From positions 37,732,001 to 37,796,000 of the forward strand of contig JAIVEN010000010.1 in assembly GCA_026686845.1 (NCBI GenBank): a stretch of DNA of 64,000 nucleotides, given 5' to 3'. Below are positions 23,641-36,324 of this stretch, in pieces; positions within the stretch are counted from its first letter, which is position 1, and each line of letters begins with the position of its first letter. The position numbers were made by a program, and so were the translations under genes. The notes below the pieces were generated by a model. The model ran no database searches. It was given only the letters and a program-made list of their open reading frames with translations, and was not told the origin of the DNA. This stretch comes from Adenanthera pavonina (taxonomy: Eukaryota; Streptophyta; Magnoliopsida; Fabales; Fabaceae).

Positions 23641-25990
23641 TGCAGTTTGGTTCGTGCAATTTGAAGTTTTTGTTTAATTAATTGCAAATGGACTATTAGA
23701 ATGGATTCGTACCGCTCTTCTCATTGAACATATCTTTTACATAATTCAAGTATAAGATAACTTTCCAGAGGAAAGACCCAAATTGATTGTATATTAAGTG
23801 CATGGAGAGTGAAGCAGGACCACATATCTCGGAACATGTGTATGGAAAAATTCAATTGCTATGATTTATTTGGAATAAAGTATTTTAAAGTCCATCACAA
23901 TCTTTTGTTTATAATTCACACGAACTAATAAAATAATGCAGTTTGGTTCGTGCAATTTGCAGCATTTGTTTAATTACAAATGGGCTATTAGAATAGTTGT
24001 GCGTACCGATTCTCATTGAATATACCTTTACATATATAATGCAAGCCCAAGATGACATTGCTAAAAAAAGACCCAAATTGATTATATATTAAGTATATGA
24101 AGAGTGATGAGCGCCGTACATACAAAAGCCAAAACCATAAAGAGATTGTTCTGTTAGCCATAAACTCATCGATGGATTAACATTACGTAGTTTCAGATAT
24201 GAATAAATGTACTATTATATTTATTATAATATGAATCTCACCCTATCTGCTTGCCTTACGTGGCTCACCGGAATGGCTCTTAATATAATCTGATGTGACA
24301 AAACCTCTAGAATTTGGGATTAATTCCTAATATATCACGCTCAGATTCCAGTTATAATATTTATCGATCGATTATACCTGAACATGCTATCTATAAGCTT
24401 TTTTTTCCATTTTCTATTGTTAATATTATTTTTCCCCATTATTCCATATAGTGTCATTATTTTATTCATTTTCATACCTCTTCTATATCAGAAATTTGAG
24501 GATATTTCGTTTTCCGCAGCCAATTAAAGTACTGTTTCCTTCCATGCAATTAGAGTTTATTGAAAAACGTGAAGTTGATAGGAAAAATGGCAACATAAGC
24601 TTGACGAATTAATCCATGTAATTCACTAATTGTGTATTATATTAATTAAAGCACGCAACTTGCACGTGCGTGTGCGTGTGCGTGTGCGTGTGTGAAGTCC
24701 ACAAATGTGAATATATATATATAGTCAGAAATGGCATTGGAGAAGGCGTAAAAGGGACTGAACATTTGTCTCGATTATATATAAATATAATGTTCCTTCC
24801 AGTGGAGCTAGCTAGTTGCATTCTAATTAATTTTAACATAGGGCACAGTTTAATTGTACATTGAAAGGGTTTGAATAGAAAGCTTTCAGCAATGAAGTCG
24901 CAGATAATGTTGATGGAGCCCCTTCCATCCATTAACTAAACCCTCTCACCGGTTGTTCAGCAAAAGCGAGAAAAGAACTGTGCTACAGAGCCAAAGGTCT
25001 GTGTTACTAAATTTTTATCCCTTCGATTCTCTTTCAAGGAAAGTATGTGTAATGGTATACTTTGTTCATTGTTTATTTTCAATTACTCAGCTTTTATTCC
25101 TATATAAGAAGCACGTCCTTTTAGAAGGTGTATGTGAACCAAATCTCTAGCCTTCTTTACTGTCAATGTAGTTGTATTTTGTCAGAAATGGAAAAGCTGA
25201 GTTACTTTCTTGAGAATGAGAAATGAGTGATGGTAAAAGTAAATTGAACTTTTAAATTGATTCCATGTACTTACAGAAATTCTTTCATACATATATGCAG
25301 TTAAAAGAACCTCCTCACGCAAGTATCTGAATCGCTTAGGAGTTGAAAGTCATGCCTTTCTTTATGCATGAAGCTTTGAAACCTCGAGTAAACTGGGTTA
25401 AAGCTAATAGCTATGGAGCTTTGAAAAGTTTGAACAGTAGAGCTGGAGGTGGAGGCCTAATATACGAAACTCAGATGGGGATTGGCTTGGTAGAACCCGC
25501 CGCAATTAATATTGGCTCTTGCAACATTAATACACAAGCAGAGCTCTGGGAGTTGCTAAATATTCTCAACCTTAGATGGCACTATGGCCGTGAATCTTAT
25601 TTCTAAACGATGTACAGGAGCTAGTAACACTTCCAGATTAGTACATGAGACCCAAGCATTATTAGGTCGTGATTGTAGTGTTGAAATTCAGTACCCATAA
25701 AGAGAAGTCAATAAGAGTGCTGATTTCCTAGTGAAATATAAGTTTGATAGGTTGGTCACCAAAGTCAAAAAAGCGAATCCCTCTGCTCAGACCTAATTAA
25801 CGGCAAATTGAGTGGGATTAAAAATGCATTACTTTACCATTTTGCCCCCCCCCTCCCAAAAAAAAAAAAAAACTTTTCTCTCTCACAAAAGCAAAAAGCG
25901 AACCCGAACCTATTACATTAGAGAGTGAGAGCGGAGAGTTGAGAGCTTCTTTTCTCCAGTGGCCATATAGGGTTTCTTTTGGAGGAATTT
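23641..25990 (+). repeat. segmental duplication unit 2, 5' part
   Basis: 23840-25990 aligns with 13380-15440. In addition, 23640-23840 repeats the CAGTTTGGTTCGTGCAATTTG block found at 23939 and 13480, so the left edge carries a third, partial tandem copy of about 300 bases. A (GTGCGT)n-type microsatellite at about 24664-24692 replaces the shorter GT run of unit 1. Confidence 0.75.
25370..25745 (+). pseudogene. RNase H-like (RVT_3) relic, unit 2
   Basis: This is the longest of the three related relics. It starts WVKANSYGALKS, where the first catalytic Asp is Tyr, continues GGGGLIYETQMGIGLVEPAA, then QAELWELLNIL with the conserved Glu, and after frame changes ends REVNKSADFLV with the conserved last Asp. 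The HTDS strand seen in unit 1 is lost here. No single frame is open throughout, so it is not expected to be active. The source is a LINE-type element. Confidence 0.65.
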
Positions 25991-27252
25991 TCGTTGGTCT
26001 TAAGGTGCATATTGGAAGAAATTGAACTGATTAAATTGAAGAGGTAAGTCTCCTAAGCATTCGTATGTATTTTGTGAGATGTTAATAGTTTGGGAGTTAT
26101 GAATTTTAGAACAGAACAACAAAATTAAATTTGACTTAGTTTTCTTGAGTTTTGATTTTTAGGGATTTATGTGAATTTTTGATATTCATGATTTGCTCAT
26201 AGATGAATGATTCTTGAGTTAAATTGAGTAATTAGAGGCCCTAAGAAGTGATTTAAATGATGAGAATCAGTTTGGTTTCTGAATGGAAGCATGATTGAAT
26301 TTTCAAAATTTTAGAGGGATTTCTCTGAATATGTTATTTCTAGAAATGGATGTTAATGTTTGAGTTAGTCGGTTTATGGTTTAATCTTTAAAAGTGTTAC
26401 TTTTGGCTAATATTGAGAATTTAGAATGCTTGAAATGCATGAAAAACCAATTGTTTTGAAAATACTAATTTTGATCTTGACTAATAATTAAAAGGAAAAA
26501 AATATGGGTAAGTGACGAAAATTAATGCATGCATAGAATTATAGATTTTTAGCCTAAAATTAATGGGTCTTATGCATGATAATATGAATTTTATGACTAA
26601 GAATAGGTAAGATATAAAATTTAGCAAGGGGAGGTATGATTTGGTATTGTAGAAAAAGTTTAAAGTATGTCAAATTGCACAAGCTATATAGATGTTTGTG
26701 TTTGTCCAATTTGTTATGTATTTGTTGATAGTGTTGTACGGGGTTTCTTTGAAATTTTGGAGTCAAGAAGTGGTTAGAGCTAGTTGTGTAAGAAAGACTT
26801 GAAAGAAAGCTTCAGACGCTTTGGCATTGGATGATTATTTAAAAGATCATAGCATATTACTGCTTTTATTGTTATGTATTGCTGTTGCTTAAGTGTTTTT
26901 ATTACTTGTATGATATATATATATATATATAGTGTGTTTATACCTATGAATTATGGCTGAGTTAAATGCATGTAAAATTTTCATGCGTCTTCATGGACAT
27001 AACGATCCTTTTCAAATTAAGCTATAGTTGAGTAAATTGAGTTTATGGCCATTTGCTTGTATATATGATCAAGTATGCTAATTTTTATCACATGCTTATT
27101 ATTATGATGTTACATGCTTGCATTTTGTTCCTTGAGAGATGACATGTATTCATTGAGGTGTGGTTTTTGATACTGAGATTTTTCTCAAAATTTCACCCCT
27201 CAAGTTTCAGCCATGTTAGGTGAAGGAAATAATAAGAACCAAAGCAAATAAG
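25991..27252 (+). other. upstream and intron sequence of copy B
   Basis: 25980-26350 matches the region upstream of copy A. A plausible donor (GAG before GTAAGT) lies near 26040. From 26350 to 27252 the sequence is not shared with copy A and holds no gene that I can see; a short TA microsatellite lies near 26915. Confidence 0.4.
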
Positions 27253-27257
27253 TTGTC

Positions 27258-29655
27258 TGTTACACCTTAACCTTAGAAATCATTTACTATTCATCCTTAG
27301 TAGTTTAGTTTCCAATTAGATGTATTTGTAAGCAAATTTGGGTCAATTTCAAAAATTCCAAAAATTTACCAAAAGTCACTATTCATTTGGTAAATATAAA
27401 AATTTAGCTGAACTTTGAAAAATTATAACTAACTTTAGAAAAATTGTTTAAGGGTGGTTCAAATTGCTAAATTCATCTCTTAAAATACTCTATGAGGAAA
27501 AAATATTAATTTGGAATTTTATTAGGCAGATTGCTACAGTAAATTTCATGAATTTACTTGCAATTTTACCCTAATTTTTCCAAATTTCATTCCCTAAAAT
27601 TTCATAATACCATACTTTCAATGGTAGTCACATAATACATATAAAATTGATCCAAAACATACTTTTATTCATCATCTAGGAGTCACACATAATTTATATA
27701 ATTGTGACATAAAATGTCATTATACTTGATATTACATAAGCATTCAAAATACCCTTCCTATTTCTAAATATTTCTTCATGGATCCTCTTTTATCTCCTTG
27801 TCTTTCACATGATTTGAACCTAATCATAGTTAGATATTTGGTGGGGTGAAATTTAAGAAAATCCCAATAACATCATAATCTCATTCTTAGCATAATATTT
27901 AAAAATAATTGCAAAAAATATGATTTCATTTTGGCATGGTAACATTTAGGATCAAAAGACATCTTTTAGCATGTTCATTATGTTCTTCACATGTTTATAC
28001 TTGTTCATGCAAAATTCATAGCATATTCATCATTCTTTCACCATTTTAATCCAACATCATCATCATATTCATAACATAAACATGTTTTCTACCTACCAAT
28101 CATAGAACTACAAGATCTAAACAATCATTTAGAAATAAAATACAAGAAAGGGAAAAAATGTTATCTTAAACTTGCAAATTTTCCTTTCCTCTTCTCCTCC
28201 TTCTCTCTATAACTTACTCTCTCACCAATATATGTTGGATTTTCATTTTTTGGTGTGAATAATGGAGGGCAGGAAGAGCCTATTTATAGACAACAAGAGG
28301 CAATTCCATCCATTGGATTAACTTTTGATCCACGGGCCAAAATTACACTACATCACCTCTTTTCTCCACCATACACCTAATTTCTTCACATAATTGTTGT
28401 CTAATTAATTTTCTCTCTCTTGTGATTAATTTGGATGCCACTTTTATCTCCAAAAAAGGTAAATACTGCATCATTATGCTTACATAAGCTTACTTCATCA
28501 AAACTTCCAATTTTGACACCTAATCTTTGAAATAGTATCATGCATAGTGGTTAACTCTTCTCCACTCCTTTTTCTTCTTATTTGCACGAAATTTTGAGCC
28601 CAAATTTAGCCCAAGATGATGTCTTCAATTATTTAGGCTTAAACCATTTAATTCTAGGCACAATTTCAACATATACCGGTTTTTGGGCTTCGATTATGTA
28701 AATTTTGTCTGATAAAATTTTTCATGCATAAATATGAATTTCAAACTCATTATGACCTTAATTAATCATTTCTAAGCCCATATAATTTATTTTAGAAAAT
28801 ATTTTACCTTATCGGGCTTTAACCGAAAACATCGATAAAATTAGTGCTGATTAGTTTTTTTTGTAACATCTCTGTATAGAGGATTATTATAAACCTTATA
28901 ATATTATTTGAGACTTATTCTTGATTATTTCATAGTCTATTGGGTCATCTATAATTAAATCAATATAGAAATCGGGTGAATTAGACTTATTAAGCTCTTT
29001 ATTCTTTCTTGATATCGTTTGAGTTATTCTTGTCAATAATACTTTTGTGCCTCCAAAATTATTCTTGATCTATTAGGGTTTTCTATACTTTTATTGGGCC
29101 TCTATGAATAGTACTCTTGGCCCATTAAGAAACCAATGCAGTCTTATTGGATCCGGACTTCGATTTTGGCCCAATATCCATTAGATCGATTCTATGGCTA
29201 TTTAAATCTTATAGAAAAATCCAGTATCTCTTTTTATACCCTAATATATCTGAGTTTCCTGATCTAGACTTATATTCTAATTCTTATTAATTTACAGATT
29301 ATAGAACTTCAGATCAATTTTCTACCCAATATATCTATTTTCTGGTTTTGCTTATTAGAGTATAATTTCTTATGAGAATTTTCTTGAATCACCTCCTATA
29401 ACCAGTCTTAGCAAATACTGGATAGATGATTTGTTTGAGAAAATGACATCTATGTCCCCCTTTTTTGTCTTTTTACTAATAATTAATATTTTCAATTATG
29501 CCATCCAACTTTCTTTGCAATTTGGTCCCTGATCATCCTTTGCAATTTAGTCCCTACTTTGATCTACATAAGATATTTAAGTGTTTTTAATTCTAATTAT
29601 GCAGTAATTCTCTAAACTAGAATTTAAACAAAATCATAAAAATTTAGATGTTACA
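27258..29655 (-). mobile_element. solo LTR, Ty3/gypsy-like, with TSD
   Basis: The element runs from TGTTACACC to GATGTTACA on the plus strand, that is TGTAACATC to GGTGTAACA on the minus strand, the termini usual for several plant Ty3/gypsy LTRs. It is flanked by a perfect 5-bp duplication, TTGTC (27253-27257 and 29656-29660). A minus-strand TATA box, TATAAATA, lies at 28281-28288. No internal coding region remains, so this is a 2.4-kb solo LTR. A second TGTAACATC in plus orientation at 28862 could be the start of something nested, but no matching end was found. It sits in the probable 5' intron of copy B. Confidence 0.8.
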
Positions 29656-29997
29656 TTGTCTCTTGAGTTTGAAACTTGGGGAAAAAAAGTGTATGCTTTT
29701 AGCACTTTTATTTAAAATTTTAAGCATGAACTATATTTTAACATTAATTTATTGCTTTAGTCAATTGTAGTTATTGAGAAATGTGAGTATATTTCAAGCA
29801 TAAATAATCATATGTAATTTAATATGTAACAGGAGCTTTCATTTTAAAGGCTTTTTGGAGCGGGAGTTCTTGAACTCAAACAAATTTGTTTTATTCAAGG
29901 GTCTTAATTAAAATGGGTGATCTTGGCCTCGAGTTTAGTTCAATAACTTCCATTTTGTTTTATTCAATAGATATTTATTGAAATTGTTTTGGCTTAG

Positions 29998-30192
29998 GAA
30001 TATATTTTGCGCTTGAACTTGTACTCCGAAACTTTGTGTCGTGGTCTTGCTAGAAGGTTCCCTAAGTTTGAACTCATCATCCAAACAATTAAACGCCATT
30101 TTTTGAATGAGCTAAAGAGCTTGGAAAAAAAGAATCTTTTGGGAGCAGCGGACACTCTAGAGCGATTTTCTAGATTATTGCAATGGCCGGAG
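29998..30192 (+). other. putative upstream coding exon, copy B
   Basis: An acceptor TTGGCTTAG is followed by 65 open codons and a GT donor at 30193, phase 0. The peptide includes LRLNLYSETLCRGLARRF, KFELIIQTIKRHFLNELK and RFSRLLQWPE, clearly homologous to 18420-18559. It has no domain that I recognise and may form an amphipathic helical region before the membrane part. Confidence 0.5.
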
Positions 30193-30462
30193 GTTAGTTT
30201 CTTCCTGCATCTTTGTGTTTATGAAAATAACATAGGTTTTATTTCTTTATGTTGGTTTTAACGTTAAGCACATCCTGATCACTCTCTCTCTCCCTGTCTC
30301 TCTCTCTGTTTTTTTTTTCTCATTTCGATTCTCCAATGTACTTTTGTTAATTTAGCCTACCTTTTTATCTTCTTTTGGTCAGTGATAGATTTAGCCCGCC
30401 CCTATTACCTGTAAATGAACAATCTTATTCTGTAATTAGCCTGCTTTCGATACCTACAAAAT

Positions 30463-31215
30463 GTGAGAGATTTTATTCTACGATTGTCCTCACCTGAGTG
30501 CAAGATTTGTAATTATGTGGGGATACTATCATCCATAATTGGCATTTGTTGTTTCTTTGGGAGCTCGGCTTTCAAAATTGCCACAAAAAAGCCAGATTTT
30601 GCACTCCCTATTTCTGGAGTGTTGTTAGGTTGTTCTATGGCCCCCATCATCTGGTTTGCACACAATATAAAACTTCCAAGGGCTACCTGGAAAATATGTG
30701 CTTTGCCAATTATTGTTCTTATCATCACAGAGCTGTACTCCGCTCACTTGGACAAAATTTTGAGTGATACGAAGCTAGATATATTGATCTTAGCCTCGAA
30801 TTTTTGGTTTGCTTTGGTATTGTTGTGCATTTCAATGAAGCTTCGGCGTAATTTTGAGACGGGTTTCTTCATGTTTTTCCTGGGACAAATGTTTGTATTC
30901 CTTACCAAGAAGAACGAGATACTGTCTACCCCTGGGGTAGTTATTAGCGTTGTCCTCATGTATATTCACGGAATTTCAGCTTCCAATGGAGATAATGAAA
31001 GCCTCAATGGGGAGCTTGGTCTTTTTTAGTTTTCCACCAAAATATTTAAGAAATTGAACTTGGCCTGAACCATTGTTACTTGAACTAACTAACATGTATT
31101 TATTGTTGATCTGCATTTTTTTTAACAGATGCAACGTTCTCAAAGGCTATTATCTGGGGACAATCCACTCTATAACCAACAAGAGGAAAACAATTCACTT
31201 TTGTCATCTCAAGCG
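30463..31215 (+). CDS. membrane-domain exons of copy B (partial gene)
   Basis: The first exon-like frame stays open for about 188 codons to a TAG at 31027-31029. It aligns through its length with the membrane part of copy A: LPRATWKIC against LPKAHWKKC, CISMKLRRNFETGFF against SISMRPQHQYETGLF. It has the same series of about six hydrophobic segments. The two copies differ a great deal in DNA yet both remain open, which suggests selection for protein. A second exon-like stretch at 31129-31215 encodes QRSQRLLSGDNPLYNQQEEN and SLLSSQAGG, matching the SSQA exon end of copy A. The acceptor of the first exon is not conserved (the CAG of copy A is CAA) and the phase between the two pieces does not fit simply. 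Whether the gene still works is open. Confidence 0.5.
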
Positions 31216-31224
31216 GGAGGTGAG

Positions 31225-33640
31225 CCACAACAAATTTCACGAACCTTCACAACATGTCATGGGGTTGTACAATTTAATATACTAGGATGCAAATGAGAAT
31301 GCAGTATAATGTATGTAACCTAGGTCATTCTCAATATGGAGTTTAACAAATGAGTGTGAATAGGAATGTGTGATCAATGATGTTAAAATGCAATTGAAAC
31401 TAACCTAAGACTAATGAAAATGATAAATGAAACCTAAACTAACTAAATGAATGCAAATGCAAAATGTTTATCCCTATGGAATATGAGTGGAATCTAATAT
31501 GAGAGGAAATGCAATTCAATGATATTACTATGAATTAATATGCAAATGGATCTAAACTAATCTTATACATATTGCAAAGCTAGCCTAATCAAGTAAATGA
31601 ATGCAATTAAGTAAAACAATGCAAACTAACCTAGCTTAGTATGCTATGGCCAAAATCCAGCGTGAAACAAGGAGGAATTGATTCGAATTTATGTATGTAA
31701 GTGTCTATATCAAAGATGGAATGTATGAATAAGTGTGTAGATGTAATGAGAAATGATTAAGTATGGACTCTTGAGATAGGCGAAGACAAACAAAACTAGA
31801 ATGTAAGTCTAAACTACTCTAAAATGCAAGATAAAAAATTAATGATTGTTTTTATTATATTATTTTATTCTATTTTTTATTGCTATTTTTTTATGAATGA
31901 CATAGATGCTGTGAATAGACGAGTGTAAAAGAAGATGAAACCTAAGCTAAATGAATGATTATGCAATGAAGTGATGACAGAATAAAATGACTAAAACTAA
32001 CAATGAAAACTTACCTAATCCATATACTACTTAAATGCAAGAATGTTTGATAGAGTGAATGTAAGGAATATGAGTGAATGGTTGGACGTATATTCATGAA
32101 TAATTAGAGATGTGAATTTATGAGATGAAATGAGTGGGAAATGGTTTAGAATGCAAGGATGCAATGCAAACTAATAAACTAGTATGAAGGACCAAAAGCT
32201 ACACTAATGGGAGGGGGTTTTTGTATGCTTAAAAGTATGTAGAAAGAATGCAATGTGTTTGCCACTTGACTACATCGTAAGCGCACGAGTCATAACAGGC
32301 AGTAGAATGGTAAGAAAAGTATCATTGTCACAAGAATTTGTATCAAAAGTAGTCAAATATTAGACTTTGCATTTTTATTAATTTGAGCTAGGAAAAAGTA
32401 TGGCTAACTATCTAATGGAAAATAAAATGCAAGAGACTAAAATTATGGAAATAAATTGGATTTAGGACATTGGTAATGCAAAGAAGCCTAGGATTATTCC
32501 CCCTTGTACTTCAAGAATACTCAATGAAACCCCTATTATATTTGCTCTTAATAATAAATTATGCTAGTCAAGGGTAATAATTTACCTATTAATGCTCTCT
32601 CGAGTTTCCAAGTATGTGTGTTTAGTCTATGAATTACTTAATCTCTTAATTAATTAAACACCACAATTTCAATCCAAGCCTTAGAGTGATTATGTGAGGC
32701 TAGTAAGTGTATCTCTATCTTATCAATAAAACCATCCAATCATCACTACAAGATTCAAATTCTTATATGATTTAACCCAAATTCTACATTAAATCTAGTC
32801 CTCTCAAGCATCAACCAAGTGAATAAAACAATCTTATTAGTGGCCAAATAATAAGAAGCATAAAGTATAGAGTTAAACTAACATAATCATATCATTAATC
32901 ACAAATATAAAGGAGAAATAAGTATTCAATCCATACAAAGGTTCAAAATAATCCTAGAAATGAGTAATTTAGTGATTTATGTTCAAATCATAGCCATAAA
33001 TACACATGAAATTCGAAATCATAACTGAACAAGAAAAGAGGAAAGGGAGAGGAGAGGAAACTCAAGTGTGGAGTGTCAAATACCTTCAAAGCACCAACTC
33101 TTACTTCAAACCTCTAATCTCCCAAGCCCTAGTAGAAAAAAGACCTTCCAAGCACTCCCAAAATGACCTAGATCTACACAGAAGTCAAAGAAAATGAACA
33201 TATAGTTCAAACCCTTCAATTTTTTCAGTTAGTAAAACTCTGCATTTTGCTAATGAACTCGTGTGCCATGGCACAAGCATTCCTTGCTATGGCAAGGAGT
33301 GAGTTTGGAGCTATTTTCCTCTAATTTATAGGGTGGTGTCTTGGCATAGGTATTTTGTACTTAGGCATGGATACTTTTTTAGCAAGTTGATCATCATTGC
33401 TCTCTCCAAGTGTAGCTATGTCTCTCTACTTCAACTTCCCTTTTCTCAAGCATCATTTGGTGGTGATTCTAGCTTTATTCTATATTCCAAAAGGTCCCTA
33501 CAAGAAAGCTCAATCCCACAAGCTATCAAGTAGCAAAAACAATGCTAAGATTTGCACCATTAAACACTAAAGTGTAGTAATCATAAGACCCTTGCAACCA
33601 AAATGCATATTTTCCTACTTTGACAGTACTATGGAGGTGG
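31225..33640. mobile_element. left part of the repeat block inserted in copy B
   Basis: Sequence shared with copy A stops soon after 31215 and resumes at about 39385. This part is rich in AATGCAA and GAATG words and contains GCGCACGAGTCATAACAGGC, then AATTTGTATCAAAAGTAGTC, wording that I have seen in plant LTR-element untranslated regions. No RT, integrase or gag frame is visible. The small open frames around 33006-33533 are not convincing. Confidence 0.4.
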
Positions 33641-36324
33641 CCAACTCCAGACCATACATACAGGATAAAGTCTTTGTGTTAATCTCAGTATAAGTCCTAT
33701 AAGTCACTTGACCTCAGTAAAGGTATGATTTAGGTGCAAGCTGAATCCTGTAGCAATGCTACGAAGTTAGGTCTGGAAGCTACTGTTATATAAGTTATAT
33801 GAGCATGTCTTGATGAGAAACAAAGTTATAATCTCCATTGTCTATCTAAAAAAGCGCTGTAGCAATAGAAAAAAAGTTGTATGCCTTTTCCTAGTAGTAA
33901 TGTGAGCTTGGCATGAATTAGGTTTTTATAGATAATCTCCTTCCAGATTGTAAGAACAAGATGATGATATTGCCTACCGCCTGAAGATGTTCCATGTGTT
34001 GAGATTAAGTTAAATATTATTTTGGACAGCTCAAGTTGAGAAATGCTTGAAAAAGGATGTAAAGAATAGACATGAAAGTTTGATAAGGATTCAATGCCTC
34101 TATAATGAAAAGTTAGTAATGGATTTGTGATGTTTAAGACATGAGGTATAAATCTAAGGTATAAAGTATTAGTTTAAGATGAAAATAGTGGCAAACAGTT
34201 AGAGAACTATGAAACTTTGAGATAGTGAATTGCTGAGCTTAGTTTGAAATCTAGCTAAAAGAAAGTTTTTGGCCAAAAGATCTCACAATGAATGAAATCT
34301 TCCATTAGTTGCCAAGGAGATTGAAAAGGGAGGTAGCTCTTAGGAAGAAGCCTAATTGAGTAAAGAGATAAAATCCTTCATATGATAAAAGCAGCCGAGG
34401 CAAGGCAAATGAGAGGTAGCTTTTGGGGAGAAGTCCAATTGAGTAAAGAGATGAAATCCTCTATTAGATGAGTAGTTAAGGCAAAGTAATGGAAAGTGGC
34501 TCATGGGGTGATGCCCAATTGAGCAAGAATGAGTAATGGTGAGAGGTCAAGACTAGATCCTAACTGGCCTAGCAAGAGACTTTCGAAAAGTAGAAAAGTT
34601 TTCCTTAAGCTGCTAGACTACTGATTGACCTTGGCTGAATAGCTAAGAAAAGTTATGTATGAGAATAGATAGAGTAGTAATGTTGAAGAGCAAAGAGTTA
34701 ATAACCACTACCGTGATATTATTTAAACCCCAACTCGATCTTAAAGGCTATGATAAGATGACTAGACTATAAGGCTTGAGGGTATGTTTATACATAAAGA
34801 CATAGTAGTAAGATGAATCTCTAAGCTAGCAATGGCTAAAGTAAAAAGAAGCAATATGAGTATAGGGGTTGAATGCCCTAAAGTTAAAAATAGTAAGTTA
34901 TCCAGAGGTCACATAGATGAGTTATAGCTTAAAAGGAAGCCCATTACTACATTTTCTATGTCCAAGAATGGCAAGAGTGCAGCAGTACCCCTAAACACTT
35001 TACAGTTATGTGTGGTGAGGGAAATTGTATGATGAGTAACCTATTGGGAAGTATTAAAAAGTAAGAAAGATGTGCTGATAGTTAAAAATTGGTCACTATG
35101 AATCAGGATAATACCAATTAGTTATACTAAGGCACCTGTTAGGCTACATGAATAAAAGTATGAGTAATTTATTGTGATTCTCTGGGATGATGTGTTAAAA
35201 ATACTCTAAATATTTAGAGGAGCATGAAAGACAATTGAGAATTTTTTAAATGTAATTAAAGAAAAAGCTTACTGAACTTAGTAGATAGGAGCTGGGCTCC
35301 AAGAAGTAAGGTTAGTAGGTTACAGAATCTTCTATATGAATCACAATAGATTCTAGTAAAGCAAGTAAAGTTATAAAATGGGAGAGACTGATCACTATAA
35401 TATAGACGAAAGGTCTTTGAGTTTAGCAAGAAGTTCTGAAAAATTTCTCTCAAGTTGTCTTGCCGCTTAGTTAGAAGAGAAAACTTTTGTGGGAAATAGA
35501 TTATGAAATGAGTTTTTACAAGCTAAAGAAGTTAAATCTCCTCCCCTAAGATGATTAATCATGATCCAATAGTGACCCTAAGGGTCTATAATGATGAAAG
35601 TAAGTGTTGGATCAGGGTACGAGTAATGTAACAGGGTTGAGTGATAGGTGATAGCCAAATTTTTATATGATAATTTTTATGAAAAGCATGTTTCCACTTA
35701 TAGTAGTGGTAAGTAATGCTCTTAAGAAGTAGAGTTCCTAAAAATTGTTATAGCTAGTATGAGTTACGATATCTACGATATTACCATAAGAATTGTCTGA
35801 GATCACAATATCCTCAAGTAATTATGAGATAAGAGAAAAGTTGAACTTGAGGCACAGAAAGTAGAATAAAAAGAAAGATGCGATGACTTTGTAAGTGTCA
35901 TCTAGACAAAACTGATGAGATGAGCTTATGTCTTAATAGAAAGATTATTCATGTAGATAGCCTAAAGTTATGAAAGAAGAGAAATGAATGATGTCTGGTG
36001 CAAATAAAGAGAGTATAGTATGAACAAGATAAGACAAAATTATGGAAGTAAGAATAAGAATGTTATGAATAGAAATTTCCTATACCCCTAAAGTAAAGAT
36101 AGTTTATGATGTTCTCATAATTCCCAGTTCAAAAAGTATGAACCAAATCTTTCAAATGCCATAAATAAGTAAGATACCAGAGTAAAATATTGACTAATAA
36201 GTCAAACAAGTAAGAAGTAAAAGTATTTCTCTGTTAAAAAAATGATATGGAAAATTGGGAAATAAGACGTACTAAGGTATGTTTTAAATTTCGAAGACGA
36301 AATTTTGTTTAAGAGGGATAGAAA
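33640..36324 (+). mobile_element. decayed internal region upstream of a gypsy 3' LTR
   Basis: It ends with the configuration usual for plant Ty3/gypsy elements: a frame remnant around CGAAGACGAAATTTTG, the purine tract AAGAGGGATAGAAA, then the LTR start. I find no conserved polymerase motif; any pol sequence is heavily decayed or deleted. The left boundary is only approximate and no 5' LTR was found. Confidence 0.5.

Noticed and set aside
24642..24932. Minus-strand 96-codon frame with Thr-His repeats
   Set aside because: The repeats come from a GT-rich microsatellite; the homologous region in unit 1 has no such frame.
28862..29655. Nested second solo LTR starting TGTAACATC in plus orientation
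   Set aside because: No matching target duplication was found at 28862, while the outer boundaries 27258-29655 have a perfect one.
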